DNA from: Trematomus loennbergii
Taxonomy: Eukaryota; Chordata; Actinopteri; Perciformes; Nototheniidae
Assembly (NCBI GenBank): GCA_012861695.1
Contig: JAAOOA010000016.1
Location: 19,917,702 to 19,981,701 of the forward strand
Direction of reading: 5' to 3'
DNA: 64,000 bases
In this document: positions 1 through 14,400 of the stretch, piece by piece
How positions within the stretch are numbered: the first letter of the stretch is position 1
How the letters are laid out: every line of letters begins with the position of its first letter
Translations under genes and position numbers: made by a program
The notes under the pieces: generated by a model
What the model saw: only the letters and a program-made list of their open reading frames with translations
Databases searched by the model: none
What the model was told of the DNA's origin: nothing

Positions 1-3000
1 CTGCTGCGAGTGATGGACTCTGTGAATGTTAGTAAACAGCAAACAGATAAGGAGCACCCAGAGTGCAATACCAGATTTCACTCTTGGTCCGGTGCCAGTC
101 TAGTACGTCTGATGGTGAGTCCCACAAGCCGCAGACAAATGTGGTCAGGATAAACTCCACAACACTGCGGGGAAGACGAGGACGAGGACTGTTGTTGTTG
201 TTCAAATATTTTATTGAGTTTTTAAAATATAAATCAACGAAACTTCTCTCAATGGCCCACCCACCACACAAAAAACAACATTATCCCTAGTCTAAATGTG
301 TCCCCCACTTCTAAGATGCATGGATGAAAGACATAATAACATAAGAGGGCAAATGTATAGAAATTCTAAAAAAGGTAAACACAGGTATTTGTAGTCAGAA
401 TGACACTTTATACTGTAGGTCTGAGAGGCTGTGCTTGAGCAGGTACACTACAATCAATGTTCCTTTGAGTTAAGTAACACACGCTGTGACTATTATCATT
501 AAACTTTGAAATTCAAAGGAGATATAGGCTTCAATTATGTAAAAAATCAGCAGAGACACAGAAGAAGAAAACCATGAGTGGTCTATGAGGTAATCCTTCA
601 AAAAGCCACATATTGCACAGAGAAGCACATACATAATGTATCTTACTATGTCCCAGAAAAACTTGAATAACCTTTTACTACACAAATAGAAAAGAGGGAG
701 GGGCTTTCTAAAAGAGTGCATGTCAGTGCAGCCGCTGGCAACAGTGAGCTCATCCTGCTCGTCTCCTAATACAACATTTATTTCAGCAAATAACACCACT
801 GGATTTATGCACTGCGGTTTTTACATATGCACTCAGCGTAATGACATGATGACTGCTCAAAGATTTTAAATGATAATGAACTACATGATCTAAATGGGTG
901 GAAATTAGTCACCTTGTTATTAAATTATTTACCACCAGAGTTTGTTTACAAAGCCCAGTGCATACTGCAATCTAATCAGATCAGACACATTCAAAGTTGA
1001 GAGAGACGACCTTTACTTTCTGAAACTCGCTCCTCCATTTGCTCAGTAAAGTTTGAATTCAATACACAGTGGGATGCTGACATTTTCCCTGGCAATGTTC
1101 TCCTTCTCCTAGTATCAATATTCCCCTGTTTAATTATCAATATTTTATCTGTGCATCGACCATTGCTTGCTGAAAGTTGGCACTCATTGACTTTTATGAT
1201 GGGTTGATCTTTCAAAGAATCCTAGTCGAGTCAATTTATTTTATATATCCCAATATTACAAATCTAGTTTGCCTCGGGGTGCTTTTCAATCAGTAAGGCA
1301 TACAACTCTCTGTGTCCTTAGACCCTCAAAACTGATGAGAAAAAGTTTCTAAGGAAAACATGAAGGAAACTTCAGGAAGAGCAAATGAACATATGCAATA
1401 GATGTTGTGTGTAAATAATAACCAACATAATACAATCACTATATAAAGAATCAACATGATACAAAGAAAGCAATCGTATATAGGATCACAGCTTCCAGGT
1501 GTGCCAACTAGATTATCTTATTGACACATTTTGTTTAAAGAATATGTGTAATGTGAATGTGGTCCCTGTTTTTATATTTTTGGTAAAATGTGTTGTTAGC
1601 TAGCTGCTAATGTTTGACTTTAGTCCTTTGGCAAAATGTTGGACCGTGAATCTATGAACTATTTAAGCGTCTCTGCTGATTATTTAGCTTGAGCGCTCCA
1701 TAAAAGCTTTCATTATTTCAGGCACCTGTTTTCCTTAAAAAAAGCTGGCACCTGTTCAGCACCAACAGGCAATTAGAGCATTACACAGCTAAAGAGAAGG
1801 ATAATTACTTCATGAGTCGGTTAAGATGAAAACAGAGCTTAAAGAAAAGTGAATATTGGACCTACATTTGTCAGTTGGCCCCAATCACAACTGCAAATGA
1901 GTGGTTACGTCGCTCTGGATATGCCTGATGCATAAAAACCAGGCCATTCTTCCCATAATGCTTTGCAATATTGTGATAATAGCTTATTTGACCTCTTCCA
2001 AAAGTTAAACTTATATTGCTTTTATAATAATGATCATGCATGTGTTTGTTTTGATGTTTGATATCCACTGTGTTGTCTAGACAATGTTGTGTCTAGATGA
2101 TATCAGAAGTTTGTCATGGGAAAATATCTCCCCACAGTGCATGAGCCAGCTTGAAAGTGAAATGACTTTACCCAAGTTCACTTCAGCTGGCTATCTCCCT
2201 AATTGAATTTCCTGAACCGTCTGCCCGACTTCACCGTTTCCTGTTGATAAATCCCAAACATTTACAAACCTATCTAGAACTCATTTTCTCATCCCTATAG
2301 TTCATTTTTTATATATACTAGCAACCTCCTCTGACCCTATGCCAAGATGCCTCCTGAATGATAAAACACATCTTTGTAAAGCAGTGCGGCTCATTTGACT
2401 ATGCGTTTGGAATATTCCCATCTTAGACTTGCTAATGGAGGAGAGGACAGGTTGCATCTAAATGACAAGATTATCAGTGACGCTGCCAGCTGCAATCAAA
2501 GCCAGGGCACACGGAGAGGGATCCGCAGAGAGGGGCTTTATGCCTGGATACACATGCGGAGCAAGGAAGCACTCCTTATTTTCTCTTGTATCCCCTTCAG
2601 TAGTAAAGCAGAGGGAGAAACACAAGGAGGTTGAGGTAGGAGACAAACAGGAAGATGACAATGAAGTAATTGTTTGCGTACACACGGACGTCTCTGGAAG
2701 GCGTACGAACCTGAAGTATGGCCACGAGAGATTTGTGTCATTACAAAGCATGAACATTTGAGGGATGGATGAGGGAAACAAAGTTGGACATTTTGAAGTG
2801 GGGATGTCTTTTAGAAGTTGAGCTAAGAGTTGCGTCAGGTGAACGTGGGGAGAAAGCTCAAACGTATTTTCTTGTGTTTATACGTGTTACCTGGGAGAGA
2901 GGTGAAGCCCAGCAGGGACCCGGGGATGGACCTTGAGGCCAAGGAGGTGAATTGTTTGTCAACACAGTATGAAATAGCTTGCGTTTGTTGTTTTTCCTTT

Positions 3001-6000
3001 GCCGAATTGACAGTGCAATTGAGGTGAAAAGGTACATAATGTCATTATCTGAAGACATTCTGCAGAGGAGAGGAGGAAACAGATAGCTCGCTTGCTGGTG
3101 GGTAAATGTTCTCAGTAAATTAAGCTTGTGTTTTGCTTCATCATATTTAATCACCAAAGGCTCCTGCCAGTGTTGCAGCTAACATTTACCAAAAGGTCAG
3201 ACATGTCTCTCCTGCTTAGCTTGGACTAAATGCATGTCAGTCAGTAGAGCAGCTTAGAGAGCGGTAGAGACAGCTTGATGTCAGTCAGAGAGACTGCAAA
3301 TAGAAGAGCCCTCATGTGACCAATGTGTGTGTTCCTCCTCCTCCTCTGAACCCTCTGGCCTCACGTGTAGAGATGATCAAACTGACGGGAATCATCTGTA
3401 CTGCAAATATGGCTCTAGATCTGGGCAAAGCTCCTTGGCACACAAGAGACTGTATCTCTGTATAATGTGAGGGCTTTGGTAGATTCTTTTTTACAGGAAG
3501 GCTGAATGACAAACAGGCGGTTTAGGATTTAGAAGATGGGGGCATGTAGGAGGCAGGGTGAGTCTTGAGCTTCCTTTAAACTCTTTATTAGCAGCCAATT
3601 TCACTGTGTGCAACAGGTTATATGTTCCAAAGGCTTGAGTTATTTCTTCTGCTTTTCAATCGTTTTGTTTATTTCATTTTTTTTCATTTTTTTTTTTCAA
3701 GGATTCCTGTCCACAGTTCTACTTTTTGTCAAAATCCGATTTAGAGTTGTCCACAGTACATTTAGTGTCGAAATCAAAGTGTGTGTGCCAAGATGAAGCA
3801 CCCACAAAGACAGGGAAGAAAGAGACTGCAAGCTTTGATTCACACTAAATGCAAACAGAACCTTTGTTATGGTTGGTGGAGAACCTAATGCCAACTAAAC
3901 ATCCAATCTACAGAAACAATTAGAGCTTTGTTTTTAGTAAACATACTGAATTACTTCTCTAACCCATTTGAGAGATTGTTCATTCTTCCCTAATTTCTGT
4001 TTTGAGGTAAATCATCCACAACTACGGAATGTAATGAGCATTATATTACTTCATTATATCATTGCTTAAACTCTTTAAAAGCTTTGTGTGTTTTATTTCT
4101 GGGTGCTAATGGATTCCCAAAACAATACCATCAGAGGAAATATGTGCGTTCATACATCTAACTTGATCTGCTCTGCTTTCTTACTGGCCATAAAGAAAAA
4201 GATAATTATTTATGTTCCAATTGCGTTCAGTAATGTTTGAAGAGGCAAGAAAAACAGGTATTTGCCCCTCCGGTGTTGCCATGTCTGTCAAAAAAGGGGT
4301 GTGGGTTAAAGGGAACCTGTGGAGCCCACAAACTAAGGTTATTTCATGTTGTCTTAGGAAAGTATAAATGATAATTAAAAAAACATTTACAGTATAACAG
4401 ATGTTTAAGGCTGTACATGAGATTATGATGAACAGTGTTTTATTCAGTGTGAACGACATATTTGCCTTCCAAACATTATTAACAGTCAGAAAGGAGCTGA
4501 CTAATTGGATTTAGTTTAACAGTTGTGTGCAGGGAAATTTGTTCCACCCCAGCAAACTTCACCTGGGAAGGGAGCGGGGCTTTATGCTAATATTATCCAG
4601 GGAAACCTACACTCTGTGCTCCGCTCATTTCCTGAACAGCGGAGCAGCTGTGTGGTCTCAGCTGTAATAACACACACCTTCTTTATGGGTCTAATGAAGA
4701 CACTGTACATTTGAGCTTTTTCTACATTTTTTATTCTGATTTATTGTGTGTCTCTCTGTGGGGTTTTTAGCTGTATGTGACTTCCTATCGTGGTGGTGGG
4801 AACATGGTTGTTGTTTTTGGGGGTTTTTCCTATATATTTTGTCAGAAGTTTTGCTTTAAAATACGGCACTTATCAAATATATCTATGTGTAGAAAAAAGG
4901 TTCACAATTTAACTGCATGCATACATTAAATAAACATTTAAGACCCTAAAAAAGTTTCTTAAAATGATTAAAGACACATCTTTCTGGTAAGGTAAGATCA
5001 GTTTTGACAGTTTTATGAAATATCACAGTTTAACAATCGCATTGCTTATTGCTCTTAAGCATTCCCCATTCTTCCATAGTCAGCATCTGCATTGCATACC
5101 TAATTAACTCTTATTCAATATTGTCTTTTCCTGTTCATTTAAATGTATTCCTATCCTCCAAATAAAAGATACAGCCATTCAGCAAATGGCACAAAAACAC
5201 TTGCAAAGCATTTGTTCTCACCAGTTTCAGGACAGTTAGCCTCTCGTCGTCGTATCTGCTCATTCTCATAAAAACCTGCACTAGGCAGCGAGTGATGGAG
5301 AAGCAACATATTCCTATATCATCCCTGGACACCTTATGAGGCAGACACTGAATGTATTACCAGGATGGAGCGGGCACCTGTTACCCGGAGGGATATCAGC
5401 TGCAATTATCAAAGCCCTGTTCATACACAGTAACTGGCCACATTGGACATTATTTAAACATAGATCATTTGGAAGGATTTCCTGGCTCTCGCCGCGGCCG
5501 CTCGAGGTGCCCTCTGTTTGAAATCGTCAAGCATATAAATGACAGAGCACGTCCTAATGGCTAACTTGTAGATAGCTGTTTAATTGGCTTTAAATGTCAT
5601 TACCCTCGTTCAAAATCCAATCAGTAATGTTGCATTACTTTTTTAGTTTTGTGTCTCGGCTTCACTCGACCTTGGCATTTACCAGTATATATTGTCGTTA
5701 TTTTAAATCATGGAACCAATAGGAGGGCTGTACAATACAATATATTATTGATAGTTAACATATGCTGAGAAAGGTTAACCCTGAAGATAAAGTGTGTTTT
5801 TGTCAGAGAAGGTCAGTGTTTTAGAAGATCAATCAGTTTACAGTCCACAAAAATGAGTTATCCCAAAGCAAGAGTGCTTTGGGATAATCTGTTGATTTTA
5901 ACATACATTTATCTTATGTATCATCATAAGACTTTCCATTTGGGTCTACTTTGGTCTAAAGAAACCACATTTCTCTCAGTAAAGAAATCTCCACAGAACT

Positions 6001-8276
6001 TTTAACATTAATGCCAGTTTATTGAGAACAGACTTTGCCCCTTATACACATTTCAGCCCTTCATGCAGATCCCAAAGCATGCCTGTGTTTTGTTATCAGT
6101 GACAGCCCATGCTATTTGCAAGGGACTTGGTTAGATGTGCATGGTTTAGTCTTGATTTCTCTGCATGGGTGTCAACGCACAGGGTAGCAAAGCTCTTATT
6201 CTGTTTGTGTAACGGTGGTCAAAACCCCAAAGAGGAGGATTAAAGGAGCAGACGAGGGCAGGTGGATTGGCTTTTGGTCAGTGACAGATGAAAGCATCTG
6301 ACACATAAAGGTGTGAGTGAAGACCCAACACTTTCACCCCAGGGTGGGCGTTGAAGAGGATGTTTTCTGTGTTAAATATTCTCTGGATATATGTGTTCTT
6401 GTTGGGAAAAAGCTGATGTCTTTGCATTAAATGCCTCTAACGTTATCTCCAGTCCCCTCTGGAGGAGCTTCACTATAGTCAACTAACAACAGTGAAATAA
6501 CCATGCAGTTACATCAGCCAAATCCCCCTTAGGCAAAGGCAAAGCATCACACACTAATGTTCCCCTCTGTCCAACGCCAGGCTCCACATAACGTATTCTG
6601 TGTCATGTTGAGTTTTCACAAATCTGCCTTGTCAAGCCGCGAGCTCTGCAGACAGTCTCCACGCCCTGTTGCGTTTCAGGACCCCAGTTGGTCTTTTGGT
6701 GCATAAGTACGTGTATGACATATTTCTGTCTGAAGTCGAGCTTTTCAAGTATCAGATGCCAGCCGCCTCTCGCTGTGCCATGTCTGCCAACACCAGCCAT
6801 AGCTGTCTAACACCCCACATCCTCCTTTTGAAACTAAGCTCAGTCCCATTATGGCTGTGGTAGCTGTGAGATACTCATTTGACACCCTAAAGCCTGCTTT
6901 CTGTGTCAGTTCCTTTGTGATGCTGCTTTTTAGTTAGCCGGCATGAAGCACAAGGTAGAGAGATGGTTGAATTCCTATTTTACTCACTGTGTTGTAGTTG
7001 AGTATGTCCTGTGGCTTTTTTTTTATTATACCTCCAGTGTGTTGTGCTTAGTGTTAAAGGCAATGCCAAAACAATCGAGTCCAATACAGTACAATAAAAA
7101 CCTTTTAAAAGCAAACAAAATGGGCAAACAGTATATAACATATAAAAAAAAGTCATACAAAATATTCATTCGATTTTGAGGCGTTGAAGCGGGGACAAAG
7201 TCCTCAGAGGGTTAAGTAAAGATTTTAAAAGTTACATTGTTCATTCAGTGTGCTCGAATGAACCCAAATCAACCACTTTCTTAGAAATAATTTGAATAAA
7301 AACTGCTATAAAAAAGGTGTTTTTCTATATTTTTTTCATTTTTCTTCCGTCTGGTTAAGCAACACAATATCTGAAATGTTTTTTTCCTATTTATGATTGT
7401 ATTCCTTATATTTTTTCTGCATAGATGCTTTTCCATCCCTTTGCTCATGCCTCAGTCTCTTCCTCTGTTCCTGTCCCCACTGTGTATTATTCTGTTCTTT
7501 TCTCCGAGACATCTCCATATTACAGTATTTTGTTTTTCTCTCCATCTCTCTGCCTATTTATTTCTGGTCCTTGGTTCCTAGACTTGCAGAAGCTCACTCG
7601 AGCAGGAGGGCCATTCCCCGAGCTTCACAGCTGTTATTGGCCTATCACACAGTTTCATCTTTAAAAGTCATAACATTTTCCCATTTTCAATACCAAATCC
7701 ATTTCTTTCCTCACTAAATTAGACATTAGTCAGCCCTTCAGGTAAGCGATACCAGGGAGGGAAATTAATATGTTAGAAATTATGTGGTTTCAGTCTTGCT
7801 TTTTTATCAATGTTCCACCTACACACATGTGCTCGCACACACACACAAGTGATCCACGTCCAACAAACGCCTCCTCACACACGCTTCCCTCCAGTCAGCT
7901 GCTTAAATTGTCCCAGTGCTGCCAGGATGTGCCTCTTGAAAATGTAACTGATATATTTGATGTCCCGTTTATGAATTGAGTAGGATTGAAAATCTATTGA
8001 CCCGGAGCTTATACTGTACAATGTCAGTAGACCATTACATTTGTGTGAAAAGCCCTATTAAATACTAATATTGAACAAAGGAACCAGTGGAAGCTCTGCT
8101 CATGTACTGGCTCAGCTGAACGCTTGAATCCACTTTTATTACAGATCATTTAGCTAGTAATCCTTCTGTGTCTAGGGCAAATCTGTGACATTTATATGTC
8201 ATGAAATCCATAAAGACATTATTAAAGCCATGTCTCTTAATTTCTGTCAACTTTGTTTTTTCCATTTTTCTTGTAG
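1..8276 (+). other. adam12: adam12 intron, no coding exon seen
   Basis: Inferred intron 5' of the first visible adam12 exon. I looked for the HExxHxxGxxH metalloprotease exon and did not find it. Contents are AT-rich unique-looking sequence, short poly-T tracts, a perfect hairpin at 5858-5887 and a NotI/XhoI-like GC patch near 5491-5506. The short ORFs here look random. Confidence 0.6.
5858..5887. repeat. Perfect hairpin, 13-bp arms
   Basis: TTATCCCAAAGCA, loop AGAG, TGCTTTGGGATAA. It lies in the upstream adam12 intron. Confidence 0.9.
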
Positions 8277-8454
8277 GCATCCTTTTCCAACGGTGTTCAG
8301 TACATGCAGTAAGAAAGACCTTGCTGCCAGTCTGGAGAAAGGCGTGGGCATGTGTCTGGACAACATGCCCGAGGTCAAGGTGCTCTACGGTGGACAAAAG
8401 TGTGGCAACGGCTACGTGGAGGAGGGAGAAGAGTGCGACTGTGGGGAGCCGGAG
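8277..8454 (+). CDS. adam12: adam12 exon: end of metalloprotease and start of disintegrin domain
   Basis: The exon enters with one base of a split codon and ends on a codon boundary at GAG|gtaaga. It reads [15 protein letters not shown], then [22 protein letters not shown]. The second part is the classic opening of the disintegrin domain ([14 protein letters not shown]). Confidence 0.95.
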
Positions 8455-11400
8455 GTAAGATGGAGACCAGACATCTTTGTCCTGACTTGCTTTAGTGGAG
8501 TCGATCAATATTCTACTCTTTGGTGATTTAAGAAGTGTTGTTAATGTGATACTGAAAGATTCCATAGGTGGTCTTTTCCCAAAGATGTCAGCCCTGATTT
8601 TCATGTCTACTTATAGTAAACTGCCCATTCAAATATATGAATACTTAAACACAAGGGAAATACTGGTACCACATGCTTCCCTGACTTTATACTCCCTTTA
8701 CAAAGACTATGGTGCAAAGAAAATAACAGTTCTGTAAGCAATCATCCAGAACACTGAAAGTCTCGACAGCTCCCTCAGACCCCCCGACCGAACACAACAA
8801 ATATCAGGTCAAACTTTCTGTTGATATTGACGTTGTGTTTGGGGCTTAAAAGCATCGGAACCCACTTTTTTTTTTTTTAAAGACTAAAAGCTGAGCAAAT
8901 CACCCGAGGCCTCCGATATAAGTGTTTTATTTACATCACATGTAGTTATTTGTGTCCCACATGTGCTGAGCGGTGCCCTGACAGGCTGCCAGGAGGACTT
9001 CATGTCCTGGGTGAAGGCCCATTAATCAAACCACTGTCCAACTGCGGCAAAGGAAACAAACAAAGCTGAAATAAGCTTTCTTTGGCTTTGCAAAGGCATG
9101 TATGATGCATGTGTTTCTGCCTCACACACACTGCAAGGCACCATGGGAAGTGAACTTAGAGTCATATGTGGGAAGCAGGTATTACTCAGTTTCAGCGATG
9201 TGGTGATTTGATGATAAATATACATTTATATTTATTCTTTAAAATATCTCAAGGTTTTGCTGGAGAATGTAAGGTGGTGAAACAAAACAAAAAAACACTT
9301 ATATACTAACTAAGCACTTATATACTAACAAAGCACTTATATACTAACAAAGCACTTATATACTAACAAAGCACTTATATACTAACTAAGCACTTATATA
9401 CTAACAAAGCACTTATATACTAACTAAGCACTCATATACTAACTAAGCACTTATATACTAACAAAGCACTTATATACTAACAAAGCACTTATATACTAAC
9501 AAAGCACTTATATACTAACTAAGCACTTATATACTAACTAAGCACTTATATACTAACTAAGCACTTATATACTAACAAAGCACTTATATACTAACAAAGC
9601 ACTTATATACTAACAAAGCACTTATATACTAACAAAGCACTTATATACTAACAAAGCACTTATATACTAACAAAGCACTTATACACTAACAAAGCACTTA
9701 TATACTAACAAAGCACTTATATACTAACAAAGCACTTATATACTAACAAAGGACTGGCTTATCTAAAGCCTGTTGAGTAGCACTTGAAATGTTTTGGCTC
9801 TATGAAACCTGATGTACTTATATGATTCTGTTTTCTTCAAGTGTGTATCTTCTTGGTCGAATGCACTTATTGTAAGTCGCTTTGGATAAAAGCGTCAGCT
9901 AAATGCAATGTAATGTAATCTAATGAAACAATGTCCCTTCAAATGTATGTTTGACACATGTTCAAAATGCCCAATTGCATTATCTTGCTAAATCTGAATC
10001 ATTTCTAAGTTCTTTACATATAATTAAGTTTGGATTTTAACAATTTCATGAAACTGATATTATAAATAACTGAAGTATTCAGATCAGACAAACCTCATAC
10101 TAATGACAGTCTGATTAATATTCACAACCTGTATCTTCAATCTTAAAAATAAGGTCAGCTTAAGATATTAAATAATAAAATATCTGTCTGATCAATTGAA
10201 ATAGCCTGATCGATTTACAACGTATTCTCTACAAGCTGTATACTTCGAATACTGGAGGTAATAATGTGGGTTAACTTCCAATATGTATTTGATAAACACA
10301 TTTTGGTGTTACAGAGTGATGTCTCTTTCCTCAAGAAACTATCTTTGTATGTGTTCTTTAACGGTAAGCGCCGGCTATAATGAGCCCGCTAACATTATAT
10401 CTATTGAGGAGAAAAGAGAGAAGGCTTCATAATGCATCTGTTAACATCAGAGCTCGACATGTGATCCCTAACCAGGATTAAAGACAGCTTTGTTTATTGA
10501 AAAGAATACATGTTTTAAATGGGTACTTAAGTTCGTAATTTTGCTGATCCAACTCTTTAAAATGACTCAACAGCGTGTTTGCTTCTTTGGTGTTGCGACT
10601 AAGCACTTATTTATTTACAGGCAACTGTAGGTAGTGTTTTAGTGGAGTCATGGTGTTTTACCACCAACGAACAAACTGTATGATTTACATTTGTTAACTC
10701 CATCTCAGCCAGTTTGCCCCTCCATGATGTCACCACAAAGGGCCTGCTTGTTTTATCCGCTGGCCCACATAGACCAAGAGATGAAAGCCACCGTTTCTCC
10801 CCTCTCTAAACAATAGGCTTACATCAGGGCCATGAAGTAAACAGCCAGACTCGTAAAACCGCACATCAACTGAAAATTAGACGTCCGACAAGCCGGCTGC
10901 CTCCAGTTCCCAGACCTCATCAAATCTGTTCTTTACCTTGGAGCCCCCCAAGCGAAACAGCCACGTTGAGAAGGGATAAACGATAGTGGGAGTTGTTTCC
11001 TGCGTGCGATGCGTGACACTACTTGGAAAACAAAGCTGATGTGTCTTGGCATTCAATAGAAGATTAACATTGCAACACCGTCCCTGAAGTCTTTCCAGCA
11101 TTACTTCTCTTTCCACTTCCCCTCATGTCTCCTCTCTCTTCTTGTTGTCGGTTTCTGCCGGCAGCACTCTGATCCTGTCATTGGGGTAAAGTGGCTACAA
11201 TCTTCGCCTCTTAAAAGCTCACGATCCACTCCTGCTCCTTTCCATGATAGCCCAATAGTCTATTATTCCACTATATACATCAAATCTCAGTTGAATCTAA
11301 CACACACCCTCCCAACTGCTTCTTATATCTCTTGTTTCACCTCACCCACGTTTTGACCCCACCAGGTCATCCTGTCAAACACACCATTCCCAAATCAAGA

Positions 11401-14400
11401 ACATATGAGTTTGAGTTAATACATGTAATACATCCATTCAAAGTTCTCCAGGTCAGAGAAGTGGGAATCCCCCGACAGGAAGTCCGCCCCCCTGACCTGG
11501 AAGTCTTGATCTGACTGGGAGCAGCTGAGAGAACAAAGATCACGTCCACATGGTTTTAAAACGTTTTGTTTTCTTCCCCAAATCCCAGGAATGTATGAAC
11601 CCATGCTGCAACGCCACCACGTGCACCCTCAAGGGAGACGCCGTGTGCGCCCACGGACAGTGCTGTGAAGACTGCAGGGTAAGAGTTCTTACTCAGGTCA
11701 TCTTATGCATTCACCCTTCTACTTTGGACCCCCTTTTCACATTTCAAAGATCTTCCTGCCATTCTCATAGCTGTAAAGGTTCGGAAATTGCATTTTCACT
11801 GCTTCTATGAGCATTACAAAAAGCAATACTCTGCGGAGATGAACATTTTTCAATTCAGAACTCAAGTGCCAAGACTCAAAACTTCCTCTTTTAATTCTTT
11901 CTTCTAGGTTATTAGGAGACTCATAATAGTGTGCCCTTGTGTGTAATTTAGTTCATTCCATCTTTGTATATTTTACCTCAAGGCTGATTTCAGTTATGGA
12001 TAAGTTCTCAAGTTGAAAAGCGGAAAGTTATCCGTGGTTTTTCACTTTGACATGAACATCTTTTTACCGAGTACTTTAGATGTGTGTTGTCTCATTGAAA
12101 AGGAACATTTGTTTGAGGTTAATTCATTACATTTGTGACCCGCTCTATCGAAATCAGTCGGAGGTCGCAACGGCTCATTTCAAAATAAACGTGGATTTGC
12201 GTAAAAAAAATAGTTTTGTTTGATTTTAAATAAACAAAGTCTTGGCTTTCAGAATATTAAACTTTTATTTCCCAAATCACACGATAAATATATTTTGAAG
12301 CTTGTAAAGGGAAGATGACAGGCACCTCTCACTCGCACACCCTGCTCTTCCGCAGTGCTGCTTCCCCTCCCTTCAGCTGAAATGATGAATGTAAGGCGTA
12401 TAGTAATCATAGATAACACGGCAGGGTCCGTTACATTTTGTTTTCATCTGATTTCAAATAAACAAAGTCTTGGCTTTCAGAATATTAAACTTGTTTCGGC
12501 AAATTCAGATGATAAATACAACTTTGAAGCTTGTAACGGCATAATTACAAGCGGAGTAACTTGACGTCACAGCAGGCATAACAACAGCCGGTGTTTCTCA
12601 TGAGTGTTTTCCCCGGGAAACAAACACAATACACACACAAACGCAAAATTACACAAACACACACACACTATACACACACACACACACTCGCGAGCTTCCC
12701 CCAGACCAGTAATCCAAGCGAAAATATCTTCCCTCCGTAGTATTTTGATCATTTGCTCCGCTAATAATCAATCAGTCAATGCGACTGATTTCGATGGAGC
12801 ATGTCACATTTAGTCTTTTCATTATGTCCTCGAACATGTCTCCAAATAAGTCCTTATTTTTGCTTTACATTGAAACACATTTTAAATCATAACAAAGAAT
12901 ACAATATTAAAAAGATATAGCCCCATGTCCTTGGTGTTTTTTTCTGCAGATCTGTGTATTGCTTATTTTGGACATAATAGTACCTTTTACATTCATTCTC
13001 AGAATTGAATGAAACCTCCAGGCCCTTTTCTTTTTTGTATGTAACCTGGACAGATCCTTTATATTAAATGTTCTTCTGCGTTAGACGCTCTTTGTTAACT
13101 TTAATTGTGGAGGAAATTGTTTTAATACGTTTTTTAAAAAAGTGTTTTTTCACCTCTGTGGCACAAGGAACTTTCCATGTAAAGCAATAGTCAGGTGCAA
13201 ATTATAATTTATCCAATTAGCCTCAACTATACTTTGTGGAGTGTTTTGTGCTAGGAGGCTAAAAAAAAATGTTTTTTACTAACCAATTTGTCCTACCTAA
13301 ATGGAAATCATCATGAGGTCAAGGAAAAATGTGAAGACAACTGCAGTGCTAACCCAAAGAGAATAGGCCTAGTAAAACCTGATGCTTTAAATATGTCAAA
13401 AACACTGAACATTTCACCAAAAGCATTGACTTTAACAGATAGATGGTCATCAATTCTGCATATACTATTCCTGAAATGGCTCACTGTGCTGTACCGTATG
13501 CGTTCACAGCTGAAACCGGCTGGCACCATGTGTCGAGAGTCCAGTAACTCCTGTGACCTGCCAGAGTTCTGTACCGGTGCCAACCCTCACTGTCCAGCCA
13601 ACGTCTATCTGCATGACGGGCACGCCTGCTACAGCGTTGAAGGCTACTGCTACAACGGCATCTGCCAGACGCATGAGCAGCAATGCATCACCCTGTGGGG
13701 ACCAGGTAGACAAATGGCTCCTGATCACTTGTGTACATCCTCTTTACTGTCATTAGGAACATCTTTCACTTCAATTTGGTCGTTATGTTTAGCATTTTGC
13801 TTGTTTGTCTTTGTGCGAAGGAGCCAAACCTGCCCCTGGGATTTGCTTCCAGCGAGTCAACTCTGCAGGAGATCCTTACGGGAATTGTGGGAAGGATTCT
13901 AAAGGCTCCTTTGCCAAATGTGATGCGAGGTAAGTTTCTGCAGCTGCACTGATGTGGTAGAGGTACAGAGAAATTACTGTGCAAAACAAAACTGATTAGC
14001 TTAAGTGGTATCATTAGAAATCTTCAGTATGTGGTGGAATCTGACATGTGATCTTCAAACAAAAGTTTACACGGGTGAAAACATTTCATTTGAGGAAGAT
14101 GGCAGCTAATTACGCTCTATGAAAGTATTCATGAATCATTTCAAGCTATTCTTTTAGTATAATTGTTCCAAAGATCTCATTCCTTTGGGTGAATTCTGTA
14201 TTCAAGCTCTTTGTTAATTGATGTAATTGCTTTAACGACCGTAGGACTGAAGCACTGCGGCTCTCTTCAGCAGTCTTTCATCTGTCTCTACATTTACTTC
14301 TCCTTGTGTTTGATTGACAGGCCTTCATGCTTTATTGATTAAGCAGTTTAACTATGTGTCTTTTAATGTTTTTGCCAACGCATGTGTTTCTGTGTGTTGT

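Larger units (their letters stand above)
8455..11588 (+). other. adam12: adam12 intron
   Basis: 3.1 kb intron carrying the minisatellite and the retroelement tail. The remainder shows nothing supportable. Confidence 0.7.

Noticed and set aside
470..799. Minus-strand 109-codon ORF with hydrophobic C-terminal half
   Set aside because: AT-rich intron ORFs tend to look hydrophobic by chance. No splice context, promoter or family resemblance.
8146..8604. 152-codon minus-strand ORF
   Set aside because: Antisense shadow of the adam12 exon at 8277-8454, which matches a known protein in the + frame.
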